Shown piece after piece: positions 10,964-22,705 of a DNA stretch of 64,000 bases (position 1 is the stretch's first letter; each line of letters begins with the position of its first letter). Source of the DNA: Ulota crispa (taxonomy: Eukaryota > Streptophyta > Bryopsida > Orthotrichales > Orthotrichaceae); the NCBI GenBank assembly GCA_963920765.1, contig OY987251.1, positions 8,993,219 through 9,057,218 on the forward strand. The letters are read 5' to 3'. The translations under genes and the position numbers were made by a program. The notes beneath the pieces were generated by a model that made no database searches, was not told the DNA's origin, and worked only from the letters and a program-made list of their open reading frames with translations.

Positions 10964-11623
10964 TATATTTTTAGAAGTGCTCCTTGGATTCTGAGGAGGC
11001 TATTACAAAGTCTAAAACCACCAAAAGTGGGCCTCCAGATTCCAACAAGGGTCCTAAAACACACAAAATAATCCGTAAAAGAAACAAAAAACAATTTTTT
11101 AGCAAAAAAAAGAAAAAGAAAAAAAGAAAAAGCAAAAAGAAAACATTATGTACCCAAAATCCATGTCATAATCTCATTCGCTAGATGAATGATTGGATGA
11201 ATGTTTTTTGATCATGGATGACTAAATCCATTTTTCATCCAATTCAAAGTTCTCTTCTTGTGCGTAAAATAGAATCTTTACCATTTTTGCCTTTGTAAGT
11301 ATTATCTGGACACTAAATGAATTTATAAAAGCTCTTTTCTTCCAAGTTTAATTAGTAATTTGTCAATTTTATTAGTTTTTTCATTACTATTTTTTGGCTT
11401 AACCTCACTATTTCTTGTTTTAATTTTTTTTTTATAGTAAAATGTGAATTTGCACTGCTCAAATCCAACTGCTCACTGCTCAATGCTCAACGCTCATTGC
11501 TTCCCACTCACTCCTTAGCATCACTGGGAAAAAACTTATACTTGAAATTTAAGCATAATGGTCTTGCAGCAAGAGATGCATTCTTTGCATTGAAAATTTT
11601 ACGAATTGCACATAAGCAACTAA

Positions 11624-11639
11624 CCCCTAAAGGCCCAGA

Positions 11640-11685
<46 letters not shown>

Positions 11686-12590
11686 TGGCAACATAGCGAT
11701 TTTGGGCAGCTCACTACAAAATGAATTTTCATTTTTTTTCTTTGAAATTTTCACACATGACGTGTCTAAGGAGTTTCTTCAAGGCCCAACAACTTTCATA
11801 ACTTTTGACTACATAGTTCAAAAGTTATTGCATGATATGTAGTTTTCTTTGTTCATCAAGTAGCCTTGGCGGCTCAAAAAACTTTTAAAAATTTACATTT
11901 AAAAAGAAAACGGAAATTAGTTCTTTAAATCTATATATATATGTGGGAAGCTTTGAATCACTCAATTTTGATCAATGAGATGAAAGTTATGAGGAGATTT
12001 TGTTTGTAGGCAATTATGGATTCTCTACTTTGAAATAAATTTTTAAGTTCTTTATTTTACTCAATTTTCAATATTTAGAAAAGAAATGAAGCTAGAGGAT
12101 GTAAACTATTTATTACAACATTACAACCAATAGAATTGGTATTTTTCATTTTAATAATTAAATTCTTAACAATTTAGTGTTTTGAATCATTTTCTTCTTC
12201 TTTCTACTTACTATTGTGTTCCAATATGTTGTACAATTCCAAGTGATTTAAAAAATTTCAAGTGTGTACCCAACTTACCTTGAAGAACAAATCCAAAGAG
12301 TTATAACCATTTTGGAAATTTTTTCATACAAATATGACCTTGTGAAATGTAGTTGCTCAAGTTTTTGTAAGGACAAAAAAAAGCTTTTTGTCAATTCAAA
12401 CCCAAATATCTCAACAATCTACTTGGTGGAAATTTCTTAATTTTTTCCACATCTTTTGGTATTAGTGTACTACAAGATCTCATAGTTACATGTGTCCAAA
12501 AATGTTTTTTTTCTAAAATTTAGTACTTGTACTAGAAATGACAATTTTGGAGCAATTTTTGGTGAAAACTTAGTGAAAAGCCTTTAGAGG
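11624..12590. mobile_element. TTAA-type MITE (long type) with a poly-T tract
   Basis: The left end CCCCTAAAGGCCCAGAC is preceded by CTAA, and the right end AGCCTTTAGAGG is followed by TTAA. The interior is related to 7639-8547 and 49058-49997. A run of 42 T residues at 11643-11684 sits just inside the left end; the 49-kb copy also has a poly-T tract near one end. Confidence 0.65.
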
Positions 12591-15540
12591 TTAAACGAGA
12601 GGTCTTATGATTGATCCACTAAAAAAGTTAGGAAAACAAAAGATTCAAGGTTGTTTTAGAATATGGTGATTTGGAGCATTTTTGGCTCAAGTGACCAAAG
12701 AATTTTAGGGGTAAATACAAAGTTTGTGGTTGTGTTCATGGAATCATGCGGTTGTCACATTGGACTCTTGTTCGTCTGCTTGCCCATACCCTAAAGTGCC
12801 CAATTGAGCTCATGTGTCATGCAATGTAGTTAAGTCATAGTTGATTGCGAAAAATAATTGAAAAATGATAAAAAGAGTTTGTTTTGTACATGTTAGTGAC
12901 ACTCATTGTTGCCAACATGAAGTCAAAATGTGAATTTAAAACCATATCAGTGTATCTTGTAGTAAAAATGAAAAACAATAATTTGATACTTCAGTTTAGG
13001 TAAAAATCTAAATTTTTTTTCTAAAAAACAAGAGTTGACAAACATTTTTGTTCATGTTGTCCATTTTGTGCGTCCACCTATGCTATCCAATAGCCAAATC
13101 TTGTCCAAAGTAACAACCATGGTTGTGTTTACATTTACAAACAAACACATCTTGGAGACATCCAATTTCAAACTACTCTAAGTTAGTGTATTATAAAATT
13201 TTTCATATTTTAGCCTCTAACAAACCAAACACCAAACATCTTTTGAAAACATTGAATTTTTTAGCATCTGATTGTGAACAAAATATCCATGATTTTTTTT
13301 GAATTTTGGATAGGAGTATTTTTCCAGCATAATAACCTTCGAAGCTGCTGAAGAAAATAGGGTTTTTTTTAGTATAGTATATACAAGTTTCTTTTTCAAA
13401 TTGGTTAGTGCAAAGAGGGCATTTCACATTACACATTGTGTAGTGTTTCCTGGCGTGTGTCAAAAGACACTCAAAACTGCCATTTCTATGGCAAAGAGTA
13501 AAAAAGTATGATAATTGATCTTTTTGCATATCTAACCATAAGACCTTGTATTAGATTTGTATGAGAATGTGAACACAAAAGTCCATAAACTTTGACCGCA
13601 GAGATTGCAAGATATTTGTATTTGAAGTGTATAAAACAAACATTTTTGCACCTTGCATGATTAGATTATTTGACTTTAAACTTTTTTGACTTAAATTTTT
13701 TGCACCATAGAGTTTTGAGGTTTATTTTCTTATGGTGGGAAATTGAGTTGAGAATCTCTAAAAAAAAATCAAAACAAAAATACTTAATTTTCATTTTTGA
13801 AAAAAACATTAGATAGAAGAAGGTTTGAGATTGAACAAAAACTTAAATTGTTTATAACCTTGCAATGCAAGTGAAACACAATTATCCCAATGGTGAGTTT
13901 GTTCTAGAAATTAAACTTTACCCTTTCCAACACTTTGTTTTGGAAAAATGTTAAATTGGCATTCAAAAATGAAATTCATAAGTTGTTTTTCCAAGAAGAT
14001 GCTTGAACTGCCCAAAAAACAAGATTGTCCATAACTTTCTCATAACTAGTCCAAATGAAATGAATCAAAGCTTTAGATGTAGACAAAGATATAACCTATG
14101 AGAGAAAAAAATTTAAAAAAAAATCAAGTTCTTGTGAATTTCTTTTTGTTGCCCGATCTCCGTAAATTTTTGCTTATCTAGGTATAACTTTTGCTCCTGA
14201 ACATATATTGGAATAAAAAGTATATTCCTCAAAAGCTAATGTATTTTACTATCTTCAAAAAATGTTCCAAAAAATCAAAATAAAAATTGAGGATGTAAGT
14301 ACCTGCCCAAAATCCCATTTGTCCCCCAAGGGAACAAACAAGGCTTTAGCGCTAGATTCGAAATTGCTAGATTTGAAATAAGCCACTGGGCTTCCGTTCC
14401 TCAAAAAATCCTCCTCTCAGGTTGAAGGCACGTAGAGTTTTACTATTCAACTACAGTACCAAATAAAAAACGCTGCTACACAAAGTACCTCTTTGTGTGG
14501 ACCGGTAGGCAAGGGCAAGATAATTTACAGTATGTTGAGAATTTCAAAGCACAAAAGTGGGATATAGATTATGAATTTGCTCGCAAGGTTTCCAATTGTA
14601 GTGATACAATTTTGGCCTATGTAGCTTGAGTTTCAATGTTTTAGAGAAAAAATTCTTGAAAAACAAGACATCTCTACGGATGTCACGAGCATTTCATTTT
14701 TGATTACAAGCTTATGTGAGGGAGATATGGAATCTCAGTTTTAAAAGCAAATTTTTGCAAGCCTCTATGTGTATTTTAGTTTATTATTACATGTTTTGCA
14801 TTTCCAAAGACGTGGAAACTTTTGAGGCAATAAGCTGACATGTTTAGAATGAAAAATACCAACAAGTTCAAACCATAAGGCCAATTTCAACTGCACCCAA
14901 TTCCATTAGATGAAGGGTAAGGCTACGGAGCCCAGATAAAGAGATAAAAGCATTTAAAAAAAGAAGAAAATTTAGACAAATTTATTGCCCTAAACATGGT
15001 AGCAACTAGACCCTCTTGCAGACACATTTCTGCATGATGAAAAACAAGTTTCCATTGGTAATTTGGAACAATTTTTTTGTAAACTATTTCCTAATTTGTA
15101 CAAAGTAAAATGTCTATGCACATATTAGCATAAGAATTCATACTTCTTCAATTATCATTTATAGAATTGTTCTATGCTTGATTTTCTCATAGTACGTTCT
15201 TCTTAACATACAGCCAATTGCCATAAATTTTAAGCATTTTCCAACAGTCATATCTAAATTTATAATACTTTAGAAAAGAATGTTTGCAACATCTTGCACA
15301 AATGCAACAAATAATACAAAAGTTTCTTGCAAACACCTTACATTAACATCAACAACCAATTCATTTGAACCAGTATCCTACAAATTTCATGTAAAAGCTA
15401 CAAAAAACCAACTAAAGCTATGTACAAGCTCGATTTAACACCATTTCCATATCAAAACCATATTTTATCATATGCGATTTGTATCAATTACACTCTGTCT
15501 GGATTCCACATGACTAAGATATATAAAGGAAAACTATAAT
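12591..15540. other. AT-rich intergenic DNA with decayed repeat relics
   Basis: No gene is supported. Near 14306-14335 the block CCCAAAATCCCATTTGT matches the end region of the 49058-49997 element, so this stretch contains at least one eroded copy of that family. The open frame at 13203-13529 (minus) has low-complexity lysine- and phenylalanine-rich sequence and no recognisable domain. Confidence 0.45.
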
Positions 15541-15618
15541 ACTTTTGATACAATTTTCAATATATAGAAACGATGTAAAACTAAGCTTACACTGCACATC
15601 AACTGGTTCCATACAATT

Positions 15619-15790
15619 TTATGCAGAATCATTTTCCTTAGAATTTCCTGAGAACACAATAACAATTGAAACATCTTCATCAGTTAAAAACCCTTCAGTT
15701 TCCAGCGTGGCATCCTCTTTCTTACGCAAATTTGGCTTTACAAATCTATCAGACTTCGACGACACGTTCCCATCATCGAGGAACATTGGA
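15619..15790 (-). other. Possible terminal exon or exon relic
   Basis: The minus frame here ends in residues LETEGFLTDEDVSIVIVFSG then NSKENDSA and a stop, and reads like protein rather than AT-rich noise (balanced charged residues, no homopolymers). TTTTGTTCAG at about 15828 (minus) would serve as an acceptor. I could not find matching upstream exons and do not recognise the protein. It could be the last exon of a decayed gene or chance. Confidence 0.2.
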
Positions 15791-16158
15791 TTTAATGAAT
15801 GAACAAACAAATAAACAAACAAAAAACTGAACAAAAGAAAGTCCACATTTGATCCACTCAAAAGTGCTAAGAGAAGCATGAAAGCCCAGTTTAGGCCTCT
15901 TAATCCTTTAGAGGTTACCCATTTGAGCAAGTTCTATGCCCAAAATACTCAAGCCACTCCAGCCAAGGAGAGCATACAAATGCCACTTTTGGCAAGAACC
16001 AGTCCACGAAATTTTCAGACATTTCCAAACTCAAGAGTAAAAAGAATCGACGCTACTATACATGTACTATACATGAATCCCTGTCGAGTCTACAAAAATG
16101 CTAACTAAGTCATTGCTTTCGAGAAAAACTCTCCAAGAACACCATCAGTCAATGAATC

Positions 16159-16176
16159 TATATATATATATATATA
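16159..16176. repeat. (TA)9 microsatellite
   Basis: A pure alternating TA tract between the possible exon relic and the CRTISO 3' region. Confidence 0.85.
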
Positions 16177-16419
16177 AAAGCATCCCTCCGGGTTAAGCTT
16201 TTGGTGAAACCGCTCATTCTAAAGAGAGAGAGTTGTGGTGTAACTTCCAGTGACCAACCAAAAGGGGGGAGGAGTACATGTCTTTTTAGCAGAGGACCAA
16301 CAAGGGAGAGAGGAGTACATGCCTAAAGTGGTTTACACAAAGGCTTTACTTTGAATCAAGTTGTTGCCTCCGTTGGTACAACGGGTACCTAAACTTGTTC
16401 TGATAGAAATACCACCAAC

Positions 16420-16617
16420 ATGAGATTCTCCAAAAACCTCTTGCAAAGCAAATCCCTCCAAAAACCTCTTGCAAAAAGATAACTCAGAAAAGCTCTTGCA
16501 AAGCTCTTGCAAAAAGGGTTTCTCCAAAAACCTCTTGCAAAAATGATCTCTTCGAAAACCTCTTGCAAAAAAGATCTCTTCGAAGAGTTTTTTCAAAGAG
16601 AGTCTATTGCAAGGTTT
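16420..16617 (-). repeat. Degenerate minisatellite 3' of CRTISO
   Basis: On the minus strand the unit TTTTTGCAAGAGGTTTTTGG and its variants (TTGCAAGAG, GAAGAGATC) occur about eight times, starting 40 bp after the CRTISO stop, so it probably lies in the 3' untranslated region. The minus frame through it gives repeated KRFLE/ARGF-like peptides, which I read as a by-product. TTGCAAGAG also occurs inverted in part (TCTTCGAAGAG), so hairpins can form in the transcript. Confidence 0.7.
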
Positions 16618-16656
16618 TTTCATCAGGGGGGTTAGAGGGGGAAAATCTTGGGAAGG

Positions 16657-18823
16657 CTAAGCGAGGGTGCGAAACCAGGCCAAGAGGGAACTGAGCCCCC
16701 TATCCAAGACAGCGGACTTCTTTTCAAAACCAAGGTCGGCAGCAACACGATGAGCGCACATGGTGCCGGAGAAGGCAACGGCAATGACGCCTTGCCCAGG
16801 GAAGCAGCTGTCTCCAACACAATACAGCCCATCAACAGCCGTGGTGTTAAAAGGCATGCCCAGCAACCCCTTGGGCTTGCCAGCAGGAATGGGACCGTAG
16901 GTGCCATCGTCCCGGGCCAAGTAGCGGCGATGCGTTTTCGGAGTGCCCACCTCTCGAAACGTGGTCGCCTCTTTTAAACCCGGGAACATGGTGGCCTCCA
17001 ACCTCCGCACAATCTCGTCCGCCACGGCCTCCTTCTTTGCCTCGTAAGCAGCGGGTGCCAGGCCCTGCCAGTCGTCCATCCACGCCGTGGTGAAAATGTG
17101 CAGAATGTGCCGCCCCGGCGGAGCCAACGACGCATCCAACACGGTTGGAATGCTCATGAATATCGTCTGGTACGACTCCTCCAGTTTCGACCACTCGGAT
17201 TCCAGTACCAAATGGTGGCATTCCGTCCCTGCCAACATCACCCACAAACCCTTTTTTATCAACATACAAAGATCTTGCCAAATACTGCAAAAAACTGCAA
17301 GATATTCAAAACAGTTTTGAATATTAGGTAAATTGGGGAAAACGGAGGGACCTTTTTGTACTCCACCTTAAATGTAGGCATAGCTATAGCTCAAAGTTGT
17401 AATTATTTGAAATTCTTGGAGGCAAACATTGAGACTTCATTATTGTACAAGAAAGTGCACGCTTGTCTTTTGTCATATGCTAAATTGTACATAATGATTG
17501 AAATAGTGAATGTCCCAGAATGTACTGTTTTCCCCAATTTACCTAATATGGTGTTAACTATGAAAACTGCAAGATATTCAAACTGTGAAAACTGCCAAAA
17601 ACTGCAAAAGCTCGTCACCGACCTGCAGGGAGAACCTCGGCCTTGACGCCCATGTGGATGGACAAAAACGAGGGCGATTTCTGGTACAGCTTTTGAAAAT
17701 TCCGCTCTTCCTGCGGCATGTCCTCGGCTTTCAGCAGCTTTGCAAACGTATCCCATCGAGTCGCGTTCGAAATCACCGTCTTGGCGTAGAGTTTCTTTCC
17801 ATTCGACAACTCCACGCCCACGGCCTTGCCATTTGTCATAAGAATCCGTGTCACATTCGCTTTATATTGCAACTCACCTCCGTACTCAACAAGGCCATCA
17901 GCAAGCTCCTGTGCAATGCGGCCGACACCGCCAACAGGGTAGTTAATCCCACCGTAATGCCGGTCACACATCACCATACTGGCGTTGATCATGGGAGTCC
18001 GGCACGCATCCACGGTACTCACAATGAAACATTCAGCATCGATGAACGACAGCAAGTCCACGTCTTTAATATGTTTCCGAGCGATGTCACCGGCATTCTG
18101 AGGCAAGTAATACGCAAGGGTTAAGCAAGCAATAGGGTTTCTGACAAACTGTCCGAGTAGATACAACGGCTCTTCCAGAGACTTGAGCTCCAAAGCGTTC
18201 AAGGCGTTAAAAACCTTCCACGCTTCGTTGTAGAAAGCGCGGATGCCGACCTCCTCGTGAGGGAACTTGGTGATGAGCTCGGATAGGAATTGGTCGTAGT
18301 CCCGGTGGACTTGCACGGAGAGGGAGTTGGGTAACCGGTAATGGACCGTCACGGGATCCTCGATGGTTTCGAGCTTGCGTCCGATCGCTGCTAACGACTT
18401 GGTCACCAGGTTGATGGAGCCCTTGTCGCTGAACCCGAACATCACGGATGAGCCCACGTCGAATGTGTATCCCTCGCGCTGGAAGTAGCCGGAGCTCCCA
18501 CCCGGGATGATGTACTTCTCAAGCAACACGACGCGCGCTCCTCGCACTGCTAGTTGCGTCGCCGCCACCAGGCCTCCGATGCCCGACCCGATCACGATCG
18601 CATCGTACACGCTCTCGCTTGCTTTCGTCACCACTGGTAACACCTCCTCCTCCGCTGCAACCGATGCGGCTTGTACTCCGTGGATTTGCGCTCTCTTCAC
18701 CACCAGACACTGCGAACGACGGCGACAGGAGATTGGATTGCAAAATGGGTGTGTCTTCTTCAAGTGATCGCTACTGGGGATGTAGGGATTCAACGTAGCG
18801 ACGTGCGAGCTTGCGATGGCCAT
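16657..18823 (-). CDS. CRTISO: Carotenoid isomerase (prolycopene isomerase), plastid
   Basis: The enzyme converts poly-cis-lycopene (prolycopene) to all-trans-lycopene in plastids. It has two exons, 18823-17623 and 17228-16657, which join at GCAG/GGACGG to give VLPAGTECHH, as in plant CRTISO, for a total of 590 aa (the plant family is about 590-615). Residues 1-55 are Ser/Arg-rich, consistent with a transit peptide. The FAD-binding GSGIGG is at 79-84 and ends in a typical LLEK. The C-terminal FAD motif [19 protein letters not shown] lies near 537-555. I chose the ATG at 18821-18823 (context CACCATGG) because upstream in-frame sequence has only a TTG. The single 394-bp intron (17229-17622, GT-AG) is unusual, since flowering-plant CRTISO genes have many introns. 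The frame is intact. Confidence 0.95.
17318..17555. mobile_element. MITE inside the CRTISO intron
   Basis: The ends ATATTAGGTAAATTGGGGAA and TTCCCCAATTTACCTAATAT-type sequence are inverted repeats of the AACACCATATT family. About 240 of the intron's 394 bp are this element. Near-identical 20-bp direct repeats, AAACTGCAAGATATTCAAA, flank it at about 17292-17310 and 17565-17582. These could be a long target duplication or a pre-existing tandem repeat that the element split. Confidence 0.8.
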
Positions 18824-19340
18824 GGTGACGAGCAGGTCGTTATTAAGAAAGGCTAGCAACTTGCATTTTCTCTAAACTAGTGCAGCAAATGTTGGGGGCT
18901 ACTGTGGAAACCATGACAAGCTCGCAATTGAGAGCTTTAGGGTTTGCGTTAATGCAACATTTGCGCAGAGCTTCATCAAACTCCAGAGGTGGAAAGGCAA
19001 TCCGGAGATTGTTTTGTAGGAGTTCAATAGGAGAAAGAAAGTTTGGAGGATTCAGAGCGAGATTCCAGAGCGGTTGCCTAAGGTTTAGGGAGAGAGAGAG
19101 AGTTGGAGAGGACGGGGATTCAAACCCTAATTTGGAAAGCACGCTCAAAATTGAAATGGGTGAGTGGGGTGGTTTCGGTTAAGGGTAGTTAAATTGAACT
19201 GGACGTTGCGAGTTCGGCAAGTGAGGTACAGAGAAGAGGAGTGTTGAAATTGGCTGGCGAGCGGGGTTGCTGGTTACGAATGTGTGGGATTCTGGCTTCT
19301 GGTGAAACGAGAGAGACGAGGGTTTAGGGCTTTTTGGATA
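18824..19340 (-). promoter_or_regulatory. CRTISO leader and promoter region with telo-boxes
   Basis: This GC-elevated stretch upstream of the start codon has AAACCCTAAA on the minus strand at 18936-18945, AAACCCTAA on the plus strand at 19122-19130, and CCCTAAACC-type sites at 19082-19090 and 19320-19329. These match plant telo-boxes, which recur near start sites of housekeeping and plastid-protein genes. A CT-rich (minus) tract at 19090-19102 fits a plant pyrimidine patch. I do not see a TATA box. The open frames on either strand here look incidental. Confidence 0.55.
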
Positions 19341-19513
19341 TTGGGATAAGGTCACGGGACCCGGTGTTTCTCTTTGGGACTGCCATTCTTTTGTTCGGGG
19401 CAGCTAGATCTTTTTTTGGGGGCAGGTATTTCTTTTCTTGGTTTGTTCAACTATGAAAACAATGAATCTTAGTTTGTTACAATTTGAAAAAAAATACAAA
19501 TAAATAAATGGGA

Positions 19514-19804
19514 AATTACAAATAGGGGCACAAAAACAAAAAAATAAAATATAAATAGGGATACATTTTCAAAATAATTACAAAGAAGGGCACAATTTCA
19601 AGAAAACCATTTGTAAATTTCAGTAAAATCTTGGTTTGGATGTTGATTAATTTAGACACTTCACATTAAATGTTAGCTAACTTCCAAAAAAATTAGAGAC
19701 CTTTTCAAATCAAATATAAATAAGGAAATTTTAGTAAAGGGGTTTTGAAATTGTGATCCTAACTATAATATTTTTTGTTTTTGTGCCCCATTTTATAATT
19801 TGTC
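19514..19804. mobile_element. MITE with ACAAATAGGGGCACAAAAAC ends
   Basis: ATTACAAATAGGGGCACAAA at the left is mirrored by TTTGTGCCCCATTTTATAAT at the right, giving inverted repeats of about 30 bp over a 290-bp AT-rich body. No frame. It lies just beyond the CRTISO promoter region. Confidence 0.65.
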
Positions 19805-19869
19805 CAAAAATAAATAAATATACAATTTTTTCAAAAAAGTAAAATACCAAACTTTACAAGGGGCAAGAT

Positions 19870-20915
19870 GGAATGGAGGGTTGGGCGTTCTCCAAGACAA
19901 GCTCCTTTCAATCTACTCCCCTTGGCCTAAGTGGCCATACCTTGTGCCCCTAAAGGCTCATTGGTTTTGAAATCAACACATGTTTGCAAAGGACATGCCT
20001 TGCCCATACTGTCCCTCTTGCCCTAGTTTTGATAACTTCTTGCATAACTTCTTTCTTGAATGTTGGAATGAAGAAAAAATTAAATCCCCATGTAAGCTTA
20101 GGAGTTTTGAAATAGTCTTTTCCAAACATAGGTAAAGTAATATTTATACCAGTTGTACAATCTTTGTAGATGCATTCTCAAAGTTTAATAAAATTGGATG
20201 ATTTGATGCCAAGGTCATCATTTATGACCATTTAAAAGTGATTTGACTTCACATTTCTTTAGAATTGATATGTTTCTTTGTGTATTTCTCTTACAAAAGA
20301 GTATCAATATAAATGACATAAGCATGATTAAAAATTACATAATTGCAAAGTAATAAGTCTTCAAGTCATGAAATTTTCATTGTATTTTTTCAATGACACA
20401 GAAATTCAACAATTTCTAAATTTGGATACATTGAGAAATATTGAAAATATTTGAAAATGCAGGGACTTACCTTTTTGCACTTTTTTTTAGCAACCAACAA
20501 GAAATTATCCTTTCTTCAAGAAGAATTTACAAGTAACTAGGTGAGTTGGTTTGATTATAAACTTAGTTCAAACTTAGGCTATTGAAGAACAACAAACAAT
20601 CATCAAGTTCAAACTTGAAAGTGTGAAAGTTGAATTTTTGCCTTCAATTTCCAAAAGTATGTATTGACCTTTTAATTTCATTATAGGACTTATCCTTGTG
20701 GAAATACTTGGAATACTGGATTAGTCATTTTTGCATTGTATATCCCATTCAATTCTCCTTTCTCACAATGCCTTTTACCCTTACGTTTTCAACGTAATAG
20801 TTTGGAATTACAAAATGAATAATCACAAGCAACTTGTAAAAAAAATACCACTCAAAATATTTTGCAACTTTAAACATATAATCTTTCCATTGACACATTC
20901 AACAAAGGTAGTTTT
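19870..20915. other. AT-rich intergenic DNA, no gene seen
   Basis: No coding-like frame, inverted ends or RNA gene could be supported. A block near 20036-20080 (CTTCTTTCTTGAATGTTGGAA) loosely resembles the interior of the 49-kb TTAA element. Confidence 0.4.
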
Positions 20916-20919
20916 TGTT

Positions 20920-21280
20920 AAGTATAATTCAAATTGGGGGCAGTTCACATTATGTCCCACTTCCTATCTCTGCAAGTCCCATTGCAATGCAAAATTTTAG
21001 TTTTGTTGGGTTATTAAGGATAAAAAGGTGTAACAAAGAAAGTCATAAATATTGATGCAAAAATGTTAGTGGGATTTGGTCTAAAAGTTGGATCTAATAG
21101 AATGGTCAAATCTTGATAAACTCCCACCTTCTTTGGTGCCAGAACTTCCAAAAAGTATTGACATGTAAGCAGCTGGAACGAAGAATTTGGGATGTAATGT
21201 GAAGAGCCAAGTCCCAACCTTTGGCTCTATAGTCTACACCAATCATATTCTCAAATTTTGATGGGATTTGAGAAATAGTG
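20920..21280 (+). repeat. Dispersed repeat, left member of a pair around the epimerase-like gene
   Basis: Blocks in the same order occur at 26040-26370: GGGGGCAGTTCACATTATGT (against GGGGCGGTTTGCACTATGT), TCTGCAAGTCCCATTGCAAT, GGTCTAAAAGTTGG and ACCTTCTTTGGTGCCAGAAC. The copies are diverged and without a reading frame, so this is an old transposon family or the edges of a duplication. Confidence 0.5.
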
Positions 21281-21690
21281 TGAACCACCCCTTACTCCAA
21301 TTACTACATCCCATGATTACTTACTCAAAAATTATGCCAAAGTTTAAGATAATGGCCATATTTAAGTATAGGACAATGTTCGAGGAGGAGGGGATTGTGC
21401 CAAATAAAGGGCCAACAAGGAGGGCTGGCCTAACAAGGAGGCCTATCTTTTGCAAAATACTCGACGACTAGGGGCATTGCCTGGCGTAAACCACCGCAGG
21501 GATGTTTGGATGAATTTGTGAGTTTCTAGATGAAGGATCCATAATCCCTGATGAAGAATCTGCATCCCCAATTACGCAGGTTTTCTTGCAAAACACTTCA
21601 AAACCCCTAACTCGTCAATAGAATCTAATGGATATGAACGGCAAATATCCCTACGGTGGTTTACAAAAGTGAAAATCCTCAAAGGGGTTA

Positions 21691-22058
21691 GGGCATCTCC
21701 ACCCTAGCCGCCAAGCCGAGGTTGCAACTTGCCAGGCAACCGGGCAGGGAAGCACAGCGGGGTGGCTCCCAAAGCCCACCTAGGTCGGAGCTTGGGCCGC
21801 TGTCCTGCTCACATTTTCCAAAATCTTATCGGACTAAATTCTTGCACTCCCCACATGTCGGAACCCTACTCGCAAAGTCCGCCCGACATTTCCCCTGCGA
21901 GGCCGCCATCCTGGAAGAATATGGCATTTCTGAGGTACAGAACTCGGTTGGCCGCCCCTCTGGCCCGACGTTGCCGACACCGTGTGGGGACTGGTTGTCT
22001 CTCCGCCCCGCTAGGCCGGAGCTCCGAATGCAGGCTGGCGGGCGCAATGGAGATGGTC
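21691..22058. mobile_element. GC-rich MITE with CATCTCCA ends
   Basis: GGGCATCTCCACCCTAGCCG at the left is inverted as GGCGGGCGCAATGGAGATGG at the right. Ends of the GGGCATCTCCA type are widespread in plant MITEs. The body is far more GC-rich than other MITEs here, so the long overlapping open frames on both strands are probably compositional. It lies 650 bp upstream of the epimerase-like gene and could affect its promoter. Confidence 0.55.
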
Positions 22059-22084
22059 TTAGGCACTTCAGATTGTTCAATATG

Positions 22085-22705
22085 AACTAGCCAAATCGTG
22101 CCACGTAGGCCTAAGCGCGGTTTCCGGGCCGGGTCACACACAGAACGTACCGTGGGCACACGGTCATAAGGCAATCCTCGTCTCTCCACCTTCCACCGTC
22201 CTCCTGCCGTTCGCCTCCTCCCACGCCCTGCATCCCCCCATGCCCTCAACTCCTCACGAATCACGTACACAAACACTCGCCTTATTCACTTCCACTAACA
22301 TTTTCGCACTTTCAGAGTTTCAAACTTGCACAATTTGGCGTCAACCTCTCACTGTCCCGTTCACCAGAATTCAAATTCAGCCAATACAAGAAACTGTAGG
22401 TAATAAACTGCGGGAGGGACGCTTCCACTCTCATCCAGAAAGTGCAAAACCTCACGCATGCCACAACATTCAAGAGCATGTCACGCATCTCCGACGATCT
22501 GAGAATTTGGAGCAAAAGACAGCATGTCATGTCGCAGCATTGGCGGTGCAAGTCTTCTTGAACAATTCTTGCAATTGCCATGCTAAACAACTTCGTCGGA
22601 TAAGCGAATCAAGCGAACAATGGCCATGTCGAATACCGTTGCCGAATATGTAATTTAAGCGCCTTTTTTTTGTTTGGACTTGGCGGACTTGGAGGGAGGA
22701 TTATA
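22085..22705 (+). promoter_or_regulatory. Upstream region of the epimerase-like gene
   Basis: GC content and CpG rise here relative to flanking DNA, as upstream of the other genes in the window. I see no convincing TATA box. Stretches such as CGTACCGTGGGCACACGGTC are unique in the window. Open frames at 22240-22653 and in the reverse direction have no recognisable product. Confidence 0.35.

Larger units (their letters stand above)
9848..11512. mobile_element. Large foldback element with tandem subunits in its arms
   Basis: The outer ends are clusters of GAGC-type units: GTGAGCAGGGAGCAATGAAC at 9857 and their inverse, CTCAACGCTCATTGCTTCCC, near 11485-11510. Inside are ATGGATGAAT repeats (10010-10110 and 11180-11240), then tandem units of about 125 bp (four on the left, about two inverted copies on the right), then an inner inverted pair (10640-10700 with 10830-10890). 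The middle is about 100 bp. The architecture resembles foldback transposons, whose long inverted arms are made of tandem repeats. No transposase frame is present; short open frames inside are products of the repeats. Confidence 0.7.

Noticed and set aside
16333-16623. 96-codon minus frame with repeated KRFLE-like peptides
   Set aside because: It is generated by the minisatellite 3' of CRTISO and starts after the CRTISO stop; there is no independent sign of coding.
18843-18859. Upstream start of CRTISO 12 codons before the chosen ATG
   Set aside because: The codon there is TTG, not ATG. The ATG at 18821-18823 has a good context and gives a normal transit peptide.
21722-22276. Overlapping open frames of 118-136 codons on both strands
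   Set aside because: They lie in a GC-rich MITE and the adjacent promoter-like DNA, where stops are rare by composition; no product is recognisable.
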